DNA of 16,389 bases from DASXRU01 sp039933315 (lineage in GTDB: Bacteria > Acidobacteriota > Blastocatellia > Pyrinomonadales > Pyrinomonadaceae): NCBI GenBank assembly GCA_039933315.1, contig JBDTOI010000088.1:1-16389 (forward strand). The letters run 5' to 3'. The position numbers and the translations under genes are program-made. This document shows, piece after piece, positions 7,291 to 14,634 of this stretch. Every line of letters starts with the position of its first letter. Positions within the stretch are counted from its first letter, which is position 1. The notes under the pieces were generated by a model. It had not been told where the DNA came from and searched no databases. It was given only the letters and a program-made list of their open reading frames with translations.

Positions 7291-7350
7291 TTAAAAACGA
7301 CGGCCCAATGCGATCGGGTGATCCCCTTTTGCATTGGGCCGCTTGTTTTT
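7291..7350. terminator. strong intrinsic terminator behind the acetyltransferase gene
   Basis: CGGCCCAATGC (7301-7311) pairs perfectly with GCATTGGGCCG (7331-7341) around a 19-base loop. On the - strand it exits into TCGTTTTTAA, and on the + strand into CTTGTTTTT. It lies between the acetyltransferase stop (7404) and the peptidase gene, so it mainly terminates the acetyltransferase transcript. Confidence 0.8.
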
Positions 7351-7403
7351 GATCAAGTCTGACGTTTGGCGCGCGTTAGAGGGATCGGCTAAGCCAAGCC
7401 AAG

Positions 7404-7790
7404 CTAACCTCGCACCCTCTCCATTGCCACTTCCGAAATCTTGAATCCCATCTTTTCCCAGAATCCATCGCTCTTGTGACCCGCGCGCAAGACCCAGGTG
7501 ATCCCCGAATCATCCTTGAGCAGACGTTGCACAAGCGCGCGCCCGATACCTTCCCTGCGCCGATCCGCCGCTACAGCAACCATCGAGATATAGCCATTAG
7601 AAACCTCGTCGCACACGGCCCGGGCAAATCCAACCACACGAGAATTGTCAACGGCGACCACGGTCCGGTTCGAGTGCTCCATCATCCTGGCAAATCTCTT
7701 TGCATCAGAGACACGCTGCTGCCAACCCGGTTCCGATAGGAAACGACGAACCGGCTCATAGTCCTCAAGGGTTATGGCTCTATAGTCCAT
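7404..7790 (-). CDS. GNAT-family N-acetyltransferase
   Basis: This short 128-residue single-domain protein fits an acetyl-CoA-dependent acyltransferase. The core strand pattern VVAVDNSRVVGFARA is followed by MVAVAADRRREGIGRALVQR. The latter is GNAT motif A, with the R-R-x-G-I-G-x-A pyrophosphate loop that holds acetyl-CoA. FWEKMGF near the C-terminus is the usual motif B helix. The start is taken as ATG 7790, preceded by GGAA at six-base spacing. An in-frame TTG at 7796 would add two residues. The substrate cannot be told from sequence; small stand-alone GNATs act on amines, amino acids, antibiotics or protein N-termini. The gene is followed by the strong terminator at 7291-7350. A single-gene unit or the last gene of a short unit with 7899-8156 are both possible (108-bp gap). 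Confidence 0.85.
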   Translation of the reverse strand: MDYRAITLEDYEPVRRFLSEPGWQQRVSDAKRFARMMEHSNRTVVAVDNSRVVGFARAVCDEVSNGYISMVAVAADRRREGIGRALVQRLLKDDSGITWVLRAGHKSDGFWEKMGFKISEVAMERVRG

Positions 7791-7898
7791 GTTCAATTCC
7801 GCTGGAGATTCAGGGCTCGGCGTAATCCTCGGTCCAACTCAACCGCCGGCGAGCTAACGAAGATAACTGTGTTTGCACGGTCAAAAGGCGGGCAGAGA

Positions 7899-8156
7899 TC
7901 AATGGCTTGTCTTCAGTCTGCGCCAGAGTCGCCAGTGATAGAAGACAGCTACCAGGTAAACGGCTATCACCACATAGTTGAAAGCACCCACCTGACCTCT
8001 GATGAGGAATGGCGGCAAGCCGAACAGGCACGCCATAAGTAAATAAAACAGGATCGAAAAGAGGAATCGCTGTGAGGGCGTGCTAGCCCAAAGGGGAAAG
8101 CGCAACTGCGTCATGAAGTTCATTAAGCCGGCGTCCATTCTTTTGATGAAACTCAT
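7899..8156 (-). CDS. small two-helix membrane protein, function unknown
   Basis: Of the 85 residues, most are membrane-embedded. A basic, amphipathic start (MSFIKRMDAGLMNFM) precedes helix 1 (about 30-52, FLFSILFYLLMACLFGLPPF) and helix 2 (about 57-74, YVVIAVYLVAVFYHW). The short tail RLWRRLKTSH is strongly basic, so it probably faces the cytoplasm together with the N-terminus. No family is recognised. The start at 8156 is the first ATG, with only a weak GAG upstream; ATG codons at residues 7 and 12 are alternatives. It sits between the acetyltransferase and zinc-ribbon genes, all on one strand, but gaps near 85-110 bp give only weak support for an operon. Confidence 0.6.
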   Translation of the reverse strand: MSFIKRMDAGLMNFMTQLRFPLWASTPSQRFLFSILFYLLMACLFGLPPFLIRGQVGAFNYVVIAVYLVAVFYHWRLWRRLKTSH

Positions 8157-8239
8157 AGGGACATCTCTGGGGTTCCTGGTGCAGGTTGAGAATCAAGCTG
8201 GCCTGGGAAGTGACTTAAAGACTGCGTAAATCGCCGGGT

Positions 8240-8788
8240 TCACACTTCGAACGGGTCCTTATCAGCGAGGTAGGCCAGCACTTCCTCCTTATTCTTTACC
8301 CTATCAAGCCAGGAACGCATCTTTTTGATCTCCTCATAATCCTCGGCCCCGAACCGGCTGATGTAAATCTCCTCCAGTCGCTTCTTCCGGACTTCCCGCC
8401 GCGCTTCCGCTTGCCAGAAGGCAGTCAACATGGCGTTCAAGTCATCATGCAGGTTGCGCTTGCGCAACGCTTCCCATTCGTTCCGGTCAAGCCAGATCCC
8501 TTTGCAGCCCTGGCAATGATCCAGGGTGAAGGCCAGACCGCGCCCGACCAGGTACTTGACCATGCGGAAGCGACACTCGGGACAATCGATGTGAATACCC
8601 GGTTCAGCCAGAGACAAATCGTCGGTCTCAGCCTCCGTCTCCGGAATGTTGGCGTGCTCTTCCAGCCACTTCCAATACTCGGCGCCGCGAATCCAATGCC
8701 CCCCGCACTGAGAGCAGGCCAGGGAGGAAAGATTTGTTTCCAAACCGATTGGCGCCAGCTCGACTGACTTGCAAACCGGACAGTTCAT
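8240..8788 (-). CDS. double zinc-ribbon protein (zf-TFIIB type)
   Basis: The 182 residues show two zinc-binding ribbons. The first is CPVC at residues 3-6 with CSQCGGHW at about 30-37. The second is CPEC at about 74-77 with CQGCKGIWLDRNEW at about 92-105. The CxxC...CxxCxGxWLDxxEx pattern is typical of the bacterial zf-TFIIB (PF13453) family. The remaining 75 residues are charged and helical (EARREVRKKRLEEIY, then DYEEIKKMRSWLDRVKNKEE) and could be a coiled coil or protein-binding tail. Bacterial members are uncharacterised, so whether it binds nucleic acid or protein is unknown. AAGGA precedes ATG 8788 at short spacing and fixes the start. Confidence 0.8.
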   Translation of the reverse strand: MNCPVCKSVELAPIGLETNLSSLACSQCGGHWIRGAEYWKWLEEHANIPETEAETDDLSLAEPGIHIDCPECRFRMVKYLVGRGLAFTLDHCQGCKGIWLDRNEWEALRKRNLHDDLNAMLTAFWQAEARREVRKKRLEEIYISRFGAEDYEEIKKMRSWLDRVKNKEEVLAYLADKDPFEV

Positions 8789-8866
8789 GCGATCCTTTGC
8801 CCCCCGTAGAGTTCGGTAAGGCCTATTCTAACGCCGACGATGCGAATCTGCGCTATGCCTTTTATC

Positions 8867-9060
8867 GGCTTTGCACAAAGAGTCGCCGACTGGTTCGAAG
8901 CGGACCGCGGTGAACGTCTAAGATCAGCATTAGTTCGTTTTGCTTCGTGAGATCTCGTGTAATTTCGTGGATCGTGTGCTTGGGATTCGGAGCCATACGA
9001 TCCACGAAATCACACTAAGCTACACGAAGGGACACGAAAGAAGAGCTTTTGTGCAAAGCC
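8867..9060. repeat. 194-bp intergenic element with perfect 13-bp inverted ends (copy 2)
   Basis: GGCTTTGCACAAA (8867-8879) is the exact reverse complement of TTTGTGCAAAGCC (9048-9060). Next to the left end, CGAAGCGGAC (8896-8905) matches the reverse strand of 300-309 in copy 1, so the two elements share an end segment as well as end sequences. The rest of the interior differs: it holds one long hairpin (8943-9029) in place of GTCCGC hairpins. The right end lies 10 bp behind the stop of the gene at 9071-9526. No coding frame is credible inside. Confidence 0.6.
8943..9029. repeat. long imperfect hairpin inside copy 2
   Basis: Arms of 36 bases (8943-8978 and 8994-9029) match at 28 positions around a 15-base loop. 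The inner 14 bp, ATTTCGTGGATCGT against its complement, are perfect. GTGTAATTTCGTGG-type sequence is repeated in variant form in each arm (CTTCGTG, TCGTGTAATTTCGTGG, TTAGTGTGATTTCGTGG on the complement), hinting at growth by duplication of a short unit. As RNA it would form a stable rod on either strand. Confidence 0.55.
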
Positions 9061-9070
9061 CCTTTTATTT

Positions 9071-9526
9071 TTAAAGTGAATCCGCACCCTGTGCTGCTGC
9101 TCCTGCTTCCCTGCGACTCTTCATGTAACGCCGCATTACCGCTACTCGATCATCAGCGTCCGGAAGGCGTTGCACCACAGGCTCAAGATGCTTCAAGTGG
9201 AGATAGGGCGGGATACCAGGGATCGCACGAATCTCTGCCATGAATGGCTGAAGCTTGGCATACACGAGGACGTGCTCAGTATTTATGGCATTGAACATTT
9301 CATCGTTAATAGCTCCGAAAACGACGAACGCCGCCGCCATGTCCCAGTACGAAACCACCATCCGAAACTCGGCACTGTGCTCGCCCCCCAGGACCTGAAG
9401 AATATCCTGCGTGCTCTCAGGGTGGAACCCCGTGGCAAACCAATTACGGGCCTTACGCATGGTCGACTCAGATCTCAACTCATACAACTTGAGAATGCCC
9501 ATCATGCTCTCATGCTCGGTACTCAT
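9071..9526 (-). CDS. conserved-looking soluble protein, family not recognised
   Basis: This 151-residue protein has no signal peptide or membrane helix. The N-terminus MSTEHESMMGILKLYELRSE and MRKARNWFATGFHPES suggest a helical start. The middle FRMVVSYWDMAAAFVVFGAI could be a buried amphipathic helix; it lacks the length and charge pattern of a clear membrane span. The tail is charged (MRRYMKSRREAGAAAQGADS). I do not recognise the family; a small all-helical protein is the likeliest reading. AGGAAA before ATG 9526 fixes the start. Its stop codon (TAA 9071-9073) abuts the inverted-end element at 8867-9060, whose right end would lie in the mRNA 3' region. A 192-bp spacer without clear signals separates it from the next gene upstream. 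Confidence 0.7.
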   Translation of the reverse strand: MSTEHESMMGILKLYELRSESTMRKARNWFATGFHPESTQDILQVLGGEHSAEFRMVVSYWDMAAAFVVFGAINDEMFNAINTEHVLVYAKLQPFMAEIRAIPGIPPYLHLKHLEPVVQRLPDADDRVAVMRRYMKSRREAGAAAQGADSL

Positions 9527-9718
9527 AGAAGATTTCCTTTCTGGGTTAAGTGCGAATTAAATCAAATTGCCGGCGAGAAAGCAGTTGATAGTCACAGCTT
9601 CGTCCTTCGCTGGAAGTTGGGTTTACGACCTGGCACGAATAGCTGAAATTTCTTCGTTGAAGAAGACGCTATCCCGCACTCAACCTGCATGACTTGTCAC
9701 GCGGCGCGGGCCTCCAAT

Positions 9719-10255
9719 TCATCCCAGTTCCTTCTTTGCCTCGGTTATGAGCTTTGTGACCTTTATCAGGTTCAATGTCTCCGCGAGATTAATCGCTGTG
9801 CCATCTTTTTTTACTATTGAGCGGATCACTCTCACTTTTGTTGGCCGCGAATGTTTGCTATGAATCTCAATGACTCTGAAGTTAACATCTTTGATCTCGT
9901 CCCAGCGATAAGTCTCTATTTGACCCTTGCTCTCATAGGTGAAGCCTTGTTGATAGATCCTCAGGTGAACCGTCCTGGTGGCAGACCATTTCCGAAAATC
10001 GCTGATCAAGAAGCTACCGAAAAGCGCTAAACACAGAGATGAGACACCCAGACAGATGAGGGGACTGGACGCCCTCTCAAACGTGCCGTTTTTCGTTTGC
10101 GTAAAAAGAGAAGTGAATGAGTCAAGCGTTAAGAGGGCGCCCAACACGACTGGCATTAATAGACCTAGAAAGATCACCGTCATAATCCAAATTCGAACTG
10201 TTACGGGTCGGTGGGCGCTACGCAATTCGCCAAGATTGGGGTAGTAGTTTTGCAT
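9719..10255 (-). CDS. two-helix membrane protein with C-terminal PH/DUF6585-like domain
   Basis: Read from ATG 10255 this gives 178 residues. After MQNYYPNLGELRS come two membrane helices (about 20-45, WIMTVIFLGLLMPVVLGALL, and about 65-88, LICLGVSSLCLALFGSFLIS). The C-terminal 85 residues read like a PH-type beta domain: VHLRIYQQGFTYES, a Tyr-Arg-Trp-Asp-Glu-Ile turn (YRWDEIKDVNF) and a terminal helix (LNLIKVTKLITEAKKELG). The G(F/L)..-RW-(D/E)-I layout resembles DUF6585; this is from memory and moderate. The frame is open to 10426, but that would overlap the upstream gene by about 140 bases. ATG 10306 would overlap by 20 bases, while 10255 starts 31 bases after the upstream stop with a weak GGA. 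It is probably co-transcribed with the DUF218 gene. Confidence 0.7.
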   Translation of the reverse strand: MQNYYPNLGELRSAHRPVTVRIWIMTVIFLGLLMPVVLGALLTLDSFTSLFTQTKNGTFERASSPLICLGVSSLCLALFGSFLISDFRKWSATRTVHLRIYQQGFTYESKGQIETYRWDEIKDVNFRVIEIHSKHSRPTKVRVIRSIVKKDGTAINLAETLNLIKVTKLITEAKKELG

Positions 10256-10286
10256 CTTATCCGGGAGAGTAGCGTCAGCCCTTTTC

Positions 10287-11609
10287 TTACGGATCGAGCG
10301 GGTCATTGGCATCAAAAAATAATGAAGCCACCGAGGGCTTGAACTCCGCTGCGACCGGAGATACTCGGGAGATAAACTCCATCGGGAAGTATCCCAATTC
10401 CGTCGAACAACGAATGCGAAAACCATCCTTTGTCACGAGGGCAATGTGGTCCTCGCTTGAGGTAACGAGAGCCTTCAGGTCAGCCGGTATGCCATACCGA
10501 AAAACGAGACGCGCCGCATTGCGAAAATTCGTAGTTGTGTGACGCGCGTATGGCTCGATCAAGATACTCTTCTCCGGTATCTTGAATTTCTCCAACAGGT
10601 ATTTTTTCATCTCGATCGCCTCGTCATAAGGCGTCTGCATCGGGTGAACATGCCCACCCGACAAGATAATCAAAGGGGCTTTATGCTCGAGGAATAGTTG
10701 TGCACCCTGGTCCGCCCTTTTCGCCCCTATCGGACTTAGCCTGACCCCGCGCTGAGGGCCCGAGCCCAGGACCAAAATGAATGAATATGGATAATCGTGC
10801 CACCTGATGTTTTTCATTTCCTGAAGGCACGTTTTGTTTTCGCCATCTTCGAGTGGTTCGTAACGACCCGCCTCATCACGTTGATTAACTTCTAACAGTT
10901 TTAGAGCAAAATCGAGCGTGGGTTCAAAAAATAGCAGGTCTTTGGAGAGCGCAATCTCCTTAATCTTCACCTTAAGGAGTTTGCTGTATTCTTCGCCCGA
11001 GACATCAAAGCTAACCCTATCAATATCCTTATAAAATGGGTTCGTGCCGAGACCGTAAATAGTCAGCAGCCGGTTCATTCCCTTTGCCGCATCTCTCCAC
11101 GCCGCAATCAACATCTCTGAATCGGATTGATGGCTGTATTTGATAAATGCACCCGACGGACGAAGATCTTTCATAACAAGTTTCTTGAACTCAGGGTGCT
11201 TTGCCAATACTCCTAGTTGGGTTGCAACCATCTCGATAGTCGGCCCACTGAAACGAAACAACCGGTCGAAGCAACCGACGTCGTTGCAGTTCGCGGCCAT
11301 TCTTAAAGCCTGAAGCTTCTCGCGGGACAGCTTTCTCAGAGCTTTGTTTTGTCTTAAGAGTTTTCCAATTTCTGGATGTCTTTGAAACAAACTCAACAGA
11401 TAGAAGTTCTTGTCCTGGACCGGCTTCCGAAGTATTAGCTTGTAAGTGCTATCAAAGCCTGACGAGTTGAGCCCTGGGTTCTGAGCAAGTGAAGTGGTTG
11501 CTAATAGCTGGTAAGTGCTATCCCAGCCTGACGAGTTGAGCCCCGCGTGCTGAGCAAATGAAGTATCTATTAATAGAACAAAAGAAAGAATAAGGTGTCG
11601 AAACATCAT
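10287..11609 (-). CDS. secreted DUF218 (YdcF/SanA/ElyC-type) protein with helical N-terminal domain
   Basis: The protein has 440 residues. A signal peptide covers residues 1-19 (RHLILSFVLLIDTSFA). A helical domain of about 250 residues precedes the DUF218 domain (about 275-430): SFILVLGSGPQ, ILSGGHVHP with TPYDEAIEMKKYLL, IEPYARHTTTNFRNAARLV and ALVTSSEDH. These are the typical DUF218 pieces (VLGxG, SGG, ExxxT.xN, VTS..H). YdcF binds S-adenosylmethionine and SanA/ElyC influence the cell envelope, but no reaction is established for the family. AQ..GLNSSG(W/F)DSTY occurs twice near the N-terminus from a 69-bp duplication. Two ATGs compete (11609, 11606). GAGAAG is 5 bases before the second and 2 before the first, so 11606 may be the true start. 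Only 16 bp separate it from the start-less frame upstream. Confidence 0.85.
   Translation of the reverse strand: MMFRHLILSFVLLIDTSFAQHAGLNSSGWDSTYQLLATTSLAQNPGLNSSGFDSTYKLILRKPVQDKNFYLLSLFQRHPEIGKLLRQNKALRKLSREKLQALRMAANCNDVGCFDRLFRFSGPTIEMVATQLGVLAKHPEFKKLVMKDLRPSGAFIKYSHQSDSEMLIAAWRDAAKGMNRLLTIYGLGTNPFYKDIDRVSFDVSGEEYSKLLKVKIKEIALSKDLLFFEPTLDFALKLLEVNQRDEAGRYEPLEDGENKTCLQEMKNIRWHDYPYSFILVLGSGPQRGVRLSPIGAKRADQGAQLFLEHKAPLIILSGGHVHPMQTPYDEAIEMKKYLLEKFKIPEKSILIEPYARHTTTNFRNAARLVFRYGIPADLKALVTSSEDHIALVTKDGFRIRCSTELGYFPMEFISRVSPVAAEFKPSVASLFFDANDPLDP
11437..11564 (-). repeat. 69-bp-period tandem duplication in the DUF218 gene
   Basis: Copies 11437-11495 and 11506-11564 share long identical blocks, including GTAAGTGCTATC and GCCTGACGAGTTGAGCCC. 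The offset is exactly 69 bases (23 codons), so the frame is kept. The duplicated peptide is AQ..GLNSSG(W/F)DSTY(Q/K)L, spanning the signal-peptide cleavage zone and the start of the mature protein. Confidence 0.85.
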
Positions 11610-11625
11610 GACTTCTCAGGAGTAA

Positions 11626-11883
11626 TCACCGGAACCCGTCTCTATCCGGCATGATTACCTTGCCATTCTGAAAATCGAAGATGACTCCGCGGTCCGGTCG
11701 AAGCGTGCAGTTGGCTTGCCGCTTCCACATCACCTCGTTTACACCCAGGAAACCTCCGCGCCTGGGTTCGTGTTCGATTAGAGTGACGACCTCTCCCACC
11801 AGGTCATCTTCGCCGTCTGCGAACAGCTCCCTGAATTGAGACCTTGTGGTTGAAATCGAAGGCGTCTCTCGCCATGACGTGAA
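11626..11883 (-). pseudogene. start-less coding-like frame between kinase and DUF218 genes
   Basis: Immediately behind the kinase stop, the same frame stays open for 85 codons to TGA 11626-11628. The peptide looks like a real soluble protein: FRELFADGEDDLVGEVVTLI, EHEPRRGGFLGVNEVMWKRQ, CTLRPDRGVIFDFQNGKVIM, then PDRDGFR. It has no ATG, GTG or TTG before an internal GTG-ATG pair. An ATG at 11875-11873 (MARDAFDF) lies one base out of frame and its own frame soon stops. A one-base indel near the start would join the two. The likeliest reading is a gene broken by a small frameshift, or a sequencing error; translation from a rare start is less likely. No family is recognised. The stop lies 16 bp before the DUF218 start, an operon-like spacing. 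Confidence 0.5.
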
Positions 11884-14541
11884 TTAATGGGATTGGGGCA
11901 AGTTCATTCGCCGTGCTACATCTTTCCAACGCGGATCGGACTTGAGTTTGTCGAGTGCAAGGTAATTAGCGTAACCGAACATAAAACCTTCGCGCCGGTC
12001 AAGGCTTTGATTTATGACTTTAAAGGCATTGTCGAAGTCGTCCAAAGCGGTATAGACGAGTGCCAACTCAAACCGGTCTTGATCGGACGACCGATTCAGA
12101 AAGTCCAGTGCCTTTTGGCGATTGCCCATCCGAGCATAGATATATGCCATTGATAGAGGATTGTTGCTCCATTTCTCAGCCAGCTTTAGCGCTTCATCGA
12201 ACCTGCCAAGCTCGACGTAGAGGTCGGATAGGGCACGGTACGCAAAGCGCCAGTTCGGATCGATCACGATTGCGCGTTTCAACTGCCTTTCGGCTTCTTC
12301 AAACCGACGTGCCTGGATCAACCATTGTCCGTACGTCGAGGGCCACCACGGCTCAGCCGGATCAAGCCGCATAGCAGTTTCCATCTGCCCGGCCATTTCG
12401 TCCCATCTTTCAACCCGTGCAAGCATATACGCATAGGCGAAATGAGCCTTCGCGTTATTGGGATCGATCTCAATACCGCGCTTGCACGAATTTTCGCTTC
12501 GGGCCCAGTCGAAGTCATAGTTATTGTAGATAAAGCACATTGATACATGAGCGGCAGAGTTTTGGGGATCGATCTCGAGCGCCCTTATCGCAGCCTCTCT
12601 AGTCGGTTTCTCTGCTTCTGGAATAGATATATCGCCGACCATGGCGCGAACCGTCCAGGCGTCCGCAAGGCCCGCCCACGCGTCTGCATACTCAGGTTCG
12701 ATGCTTACGGCCTTCTGGAATTGCTCGACGGCCTGCCTCTCGCTTTCCCTGCTCCACTTGTTGAAATAGTGTTTTCCGAGCAGGAAGGCCTCGGTCGCGC
12801 GCGGGTCGATCGACATGGTTTTGCCGAAGCGCCGCTGCACCTCCGGCGTAAGCTGTATGCGGATCTCACTTGCGACGGCCTGAGCGATCTCACTTTGAAG
12901 CTTCAAAATGTCGGACACGGAGCGTTCGTAATTCTTTGTCCAGATAGGAGAATCGGTCGCCGCATCGATCAGCCGCGTGGTTATGAGGATGCGGTCCCCC
13001 GAACGCTGTACCGAGCCTTCGACGATACCATCCACGCCGCCGAGTTCTTTCGCGATCTCGGGGATCGATTTTACTGACTGTTTGTACTGCATCACGGACC
13101 TGCGCGAGATCACCCTAAGCGAGCCGATCTTCGAAAGATTGCCTATTAGCGCCTCGGTCATTCCGTCGGCGAAGTAATCCTGCGACGCGTCGCCCGAAAG
13201 ATTTTCGAGTGGCAGAACGGCGATTGATTCGATTCGTTTTATATTCGTCGAACGATTGGCGAAAAACCAAAAACCGACTACGCCGGTGAGCAAAACAGCC
13301 AGCGCAACCGCGGCAAACGATCTGTACCGTCTGAATTGCCCGGAAAAACCGCGTTCCGTTTCTGCGGTTTGAAGGTTTGCGCCGTGCGTCGTCGCCTGCA
13401 GAATTGCCGTTGCGTTCTCGCTTTCGAGTGAGTGCGCTTGCTCCACTTTCTCACCGACCCGCAGATCTTCCCGCACATCCCGCAAATCTGTCAGAACGTC
13501 TTTCATCGTTTGGTAGCGCTCGTCTGTGTTCTTACGGAGCATTTTGGAAACGATGCGCTGGAGTTCAGCAGGAACATTTGACGAAAAGCGCGAAAGCGGT
13601 TGCGGCTGGGCGTTTATCAGGTTGGCAAAAGTCTCCGAAACGGAAGCGCTTGCAAAGGGCGTTCGTCGCGATACCATTTCATAAATCACCACCCCGAGAC
13701 TGAAAATGTCGGTGCGCTCGTCAACCCGCTCGCCTTTCGCTTGTTCGGGCGACATGTAATTGACTGTTCCCAGAATTACGCCTTTTTCCGTCTGATTCTG
13801 CCGGACGGTTGATTCCTCCGGGCCGAGCATGGAGGCTTTTTTTTGCTCAACGAGTTTTGCCAGGCCGAAATCCAGAACTTTCACCAGACCATCCGGACGA
13901 ATCATGATGTTTTCCGGTTTGATGTCGCGGTGCACCAGATGCGCTTCGTGCGCCGTGCAAAGCGCGTTGGCAATTTCAATAGAGATCCCCAATACTTCCA
14001 CCGGTGTCAAAGTTTTTTCATTGCAGATCTCGCGCAGGGTTTTCCCTTTGACAAATTCGCTGACGATGTAATGAGTACCGTCAGTTTCGCCGATTTCGTG
14101 GATGACCAGAATGTTCGGATGATTGAGCGCGGAGGCAGACCTGGCTTCCCGGATAAATCTCTGCAAATTCGAATCGTGTTGGCTGAACCGTTCGTTGAGG
14201 ATCTTAAGGGCAACTTTTCGGTCGAGCTTTTTATCCTGGGCAAGGTAAACCTCGCCCATCCCGCCGGCGCCGAGTTGTTCGATTATCTCGTAATGCCCGA
14301 AACATTTTCCTGCTTCGAGTTTTTTTGTTTCAACTTCAATCACAGCTGCAACTTCGGCAACGGCGGGAGTTTCCAGGAAACTGTCGGCACTGCCGAGCGA
14401 TGACAAAAGCGATTCGACTTCGGAGAGCAGAGTTGTATCTTCACCGCAGGCCTCTAAAACAAATCTTCGGCGTTCTTCGGGCCGGCGGCCCAAAGCCTCA
14501 TCAAAAATGCCTCTCACCTTTTGCCATGTTTCATCAGCCAT
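11884..14541 (-). CDS. transmembrane Ser/Thr protein kinase with TolB-like and TPR domains
   Basis: This 885-residue protein is a Hanks-type kinase facing the cytoplasm, with a sensing part across the membrane. Residues 1-60 carry the helical leader (WQKVRGIFDEAL, LLSEVESLL) common before acidobacterial kinases. The kinase spans about 84-355 with glycine loop GAGGMGEVYL (91-100), Lys113 in VALKIL, HRDIKPEN (catalytic Asp206, Asn211), DFGLAK (Asp224) and GTVNYMSPEQ (258-267). All key catalytic residues are present, so it should be active. A membrane helix spans about 409-427. A TolB-like domain (about 437-560, IAVLPLENLSGD, YFADGMTEALI, GIVEGSVQR) and TPR-type repeats (about 605-840) follow. 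ATG 14541 has only a weak AAAGA upstream. Substrates are unknown. The neighbour upstream is a probable paralogue. Confidence 0.93.
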   Translation of the reverse strand: MADETWQKVRGIFDEALGRRPEERRRFVLEACGEDTTLLSEVESLLSSLGSADSFLETPAVAEVAAVIEVETKKLEAGKCFGHYEIIEQLGAGGMGEVYLAQDKKLDRKVALKILNERFSQHDSNLQRFIREARSASALNHPNILVIHEIGETDGTHYIVSEFVKGKTLREICNEKTLTPVEVLGISIEIANALCTAHEAHLVHRDIKPENIMIRPDGLVKVLDFGLAKLVEQKKASMLGPEESTVRQNQTEKGVILGTVNYMSPEQAKGERVDERTDIFSLGVVIYEMVSRRTPFASASVSETFANLINAQPQPLSRFSSNVPAELQRIVSKMLRKNTDERYQTMKDVLTDLRDVREDLRVGEKVEQAHSLESENATAILQATTHGANLQTAETERGFSGQFRRYRSFAAVALAVLLTGVVGFWFFANRSTNIKRIESIAVLPLENLSGDASQDYFADGMTEALIGNLSKIGSLRVISRRSVMQYKQSVKSIPEIAKELGGVDGIVEGSVQRSGDRILITTRLIDAATDSPIWTKNYERSVSDILKLQSEIAQAVASEIRIQLTPEVQRRFGKTMSIDPRATEAFLLGKHYFNKWSRESERQAVEQFQKAVSIEPEYADAWAGLADAWTVRAMVGDISIPEAEKPTREAAIRALEIDPQNSAAHVSMCFIYNNYDFDWARSENSCKRGIEIDPNNAKAHFAYAYMLARVERWDEMAGQMETAMRLDPAEPWWPSTYGQWLIQARRFEEAERQLKRAIVIDPNWRFAYRALSDLYVELGRFDEALKLAEKWSNNPLSMAYIYARMGNRQKALDFLNRSSDQDRFELALVYTALDDFDNAFKVINQSLDRREGFMFGYANYLALDKLKSDPRWKDVARRMNLPQSH

Positions 14542-14601
14542 ATCTATCTTTGGACGATTGTTTTTGATTTGCTATCGATGTTCGGAGGTCATTACTTTTC
14601 G

Positions 14602-14631
14602 CTTATATGTTTGAAATCTTCCTATCATCAA
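14602..14631 (-). promoter_or_regulatory. possible sigma-70-type promoter before the kinase gene
   Basis: On the - strand TTGATG (14631-14626), an 18-base spacer and TATAAG (14607-14602) match -35/-10 consensus at 4 and 5 of 6 positions. The spot is the 93-bp gap between the two kinase-type genes, 61 bp before the start. This would let the 885-residue kinase be expressed apart from its upstream neighbour. Confidence 0.35.
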
Positions 14632-14634
14632 TTC

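Noticed and set aside
7201..7300. Possible tRNA-like fold in the peptidase upstream spacer
   Set aside because: Short palindromes are present, but there is no CCA end, no T-loop GTTCRA motif in the right place and no consistent cloverleaf spacing.
9650..9664. TTCTTC-GTT-GAAGAA hairpin in the 9527-9718 spacer
   Set aside because: The stem is only six bases and AT-rich, with no T-run on either side, too weak to call a terminator. I see nothing else in this spacer.
10256..10426. Longer start for the two-helix membrane protein
   Set aside because: It would overlap the DUF218 coding end by about 140 bases and adds Arg/Ser-rich sequence typical of an out-of-frame reading. ATG 10306 (20-base overlap) stays possible.
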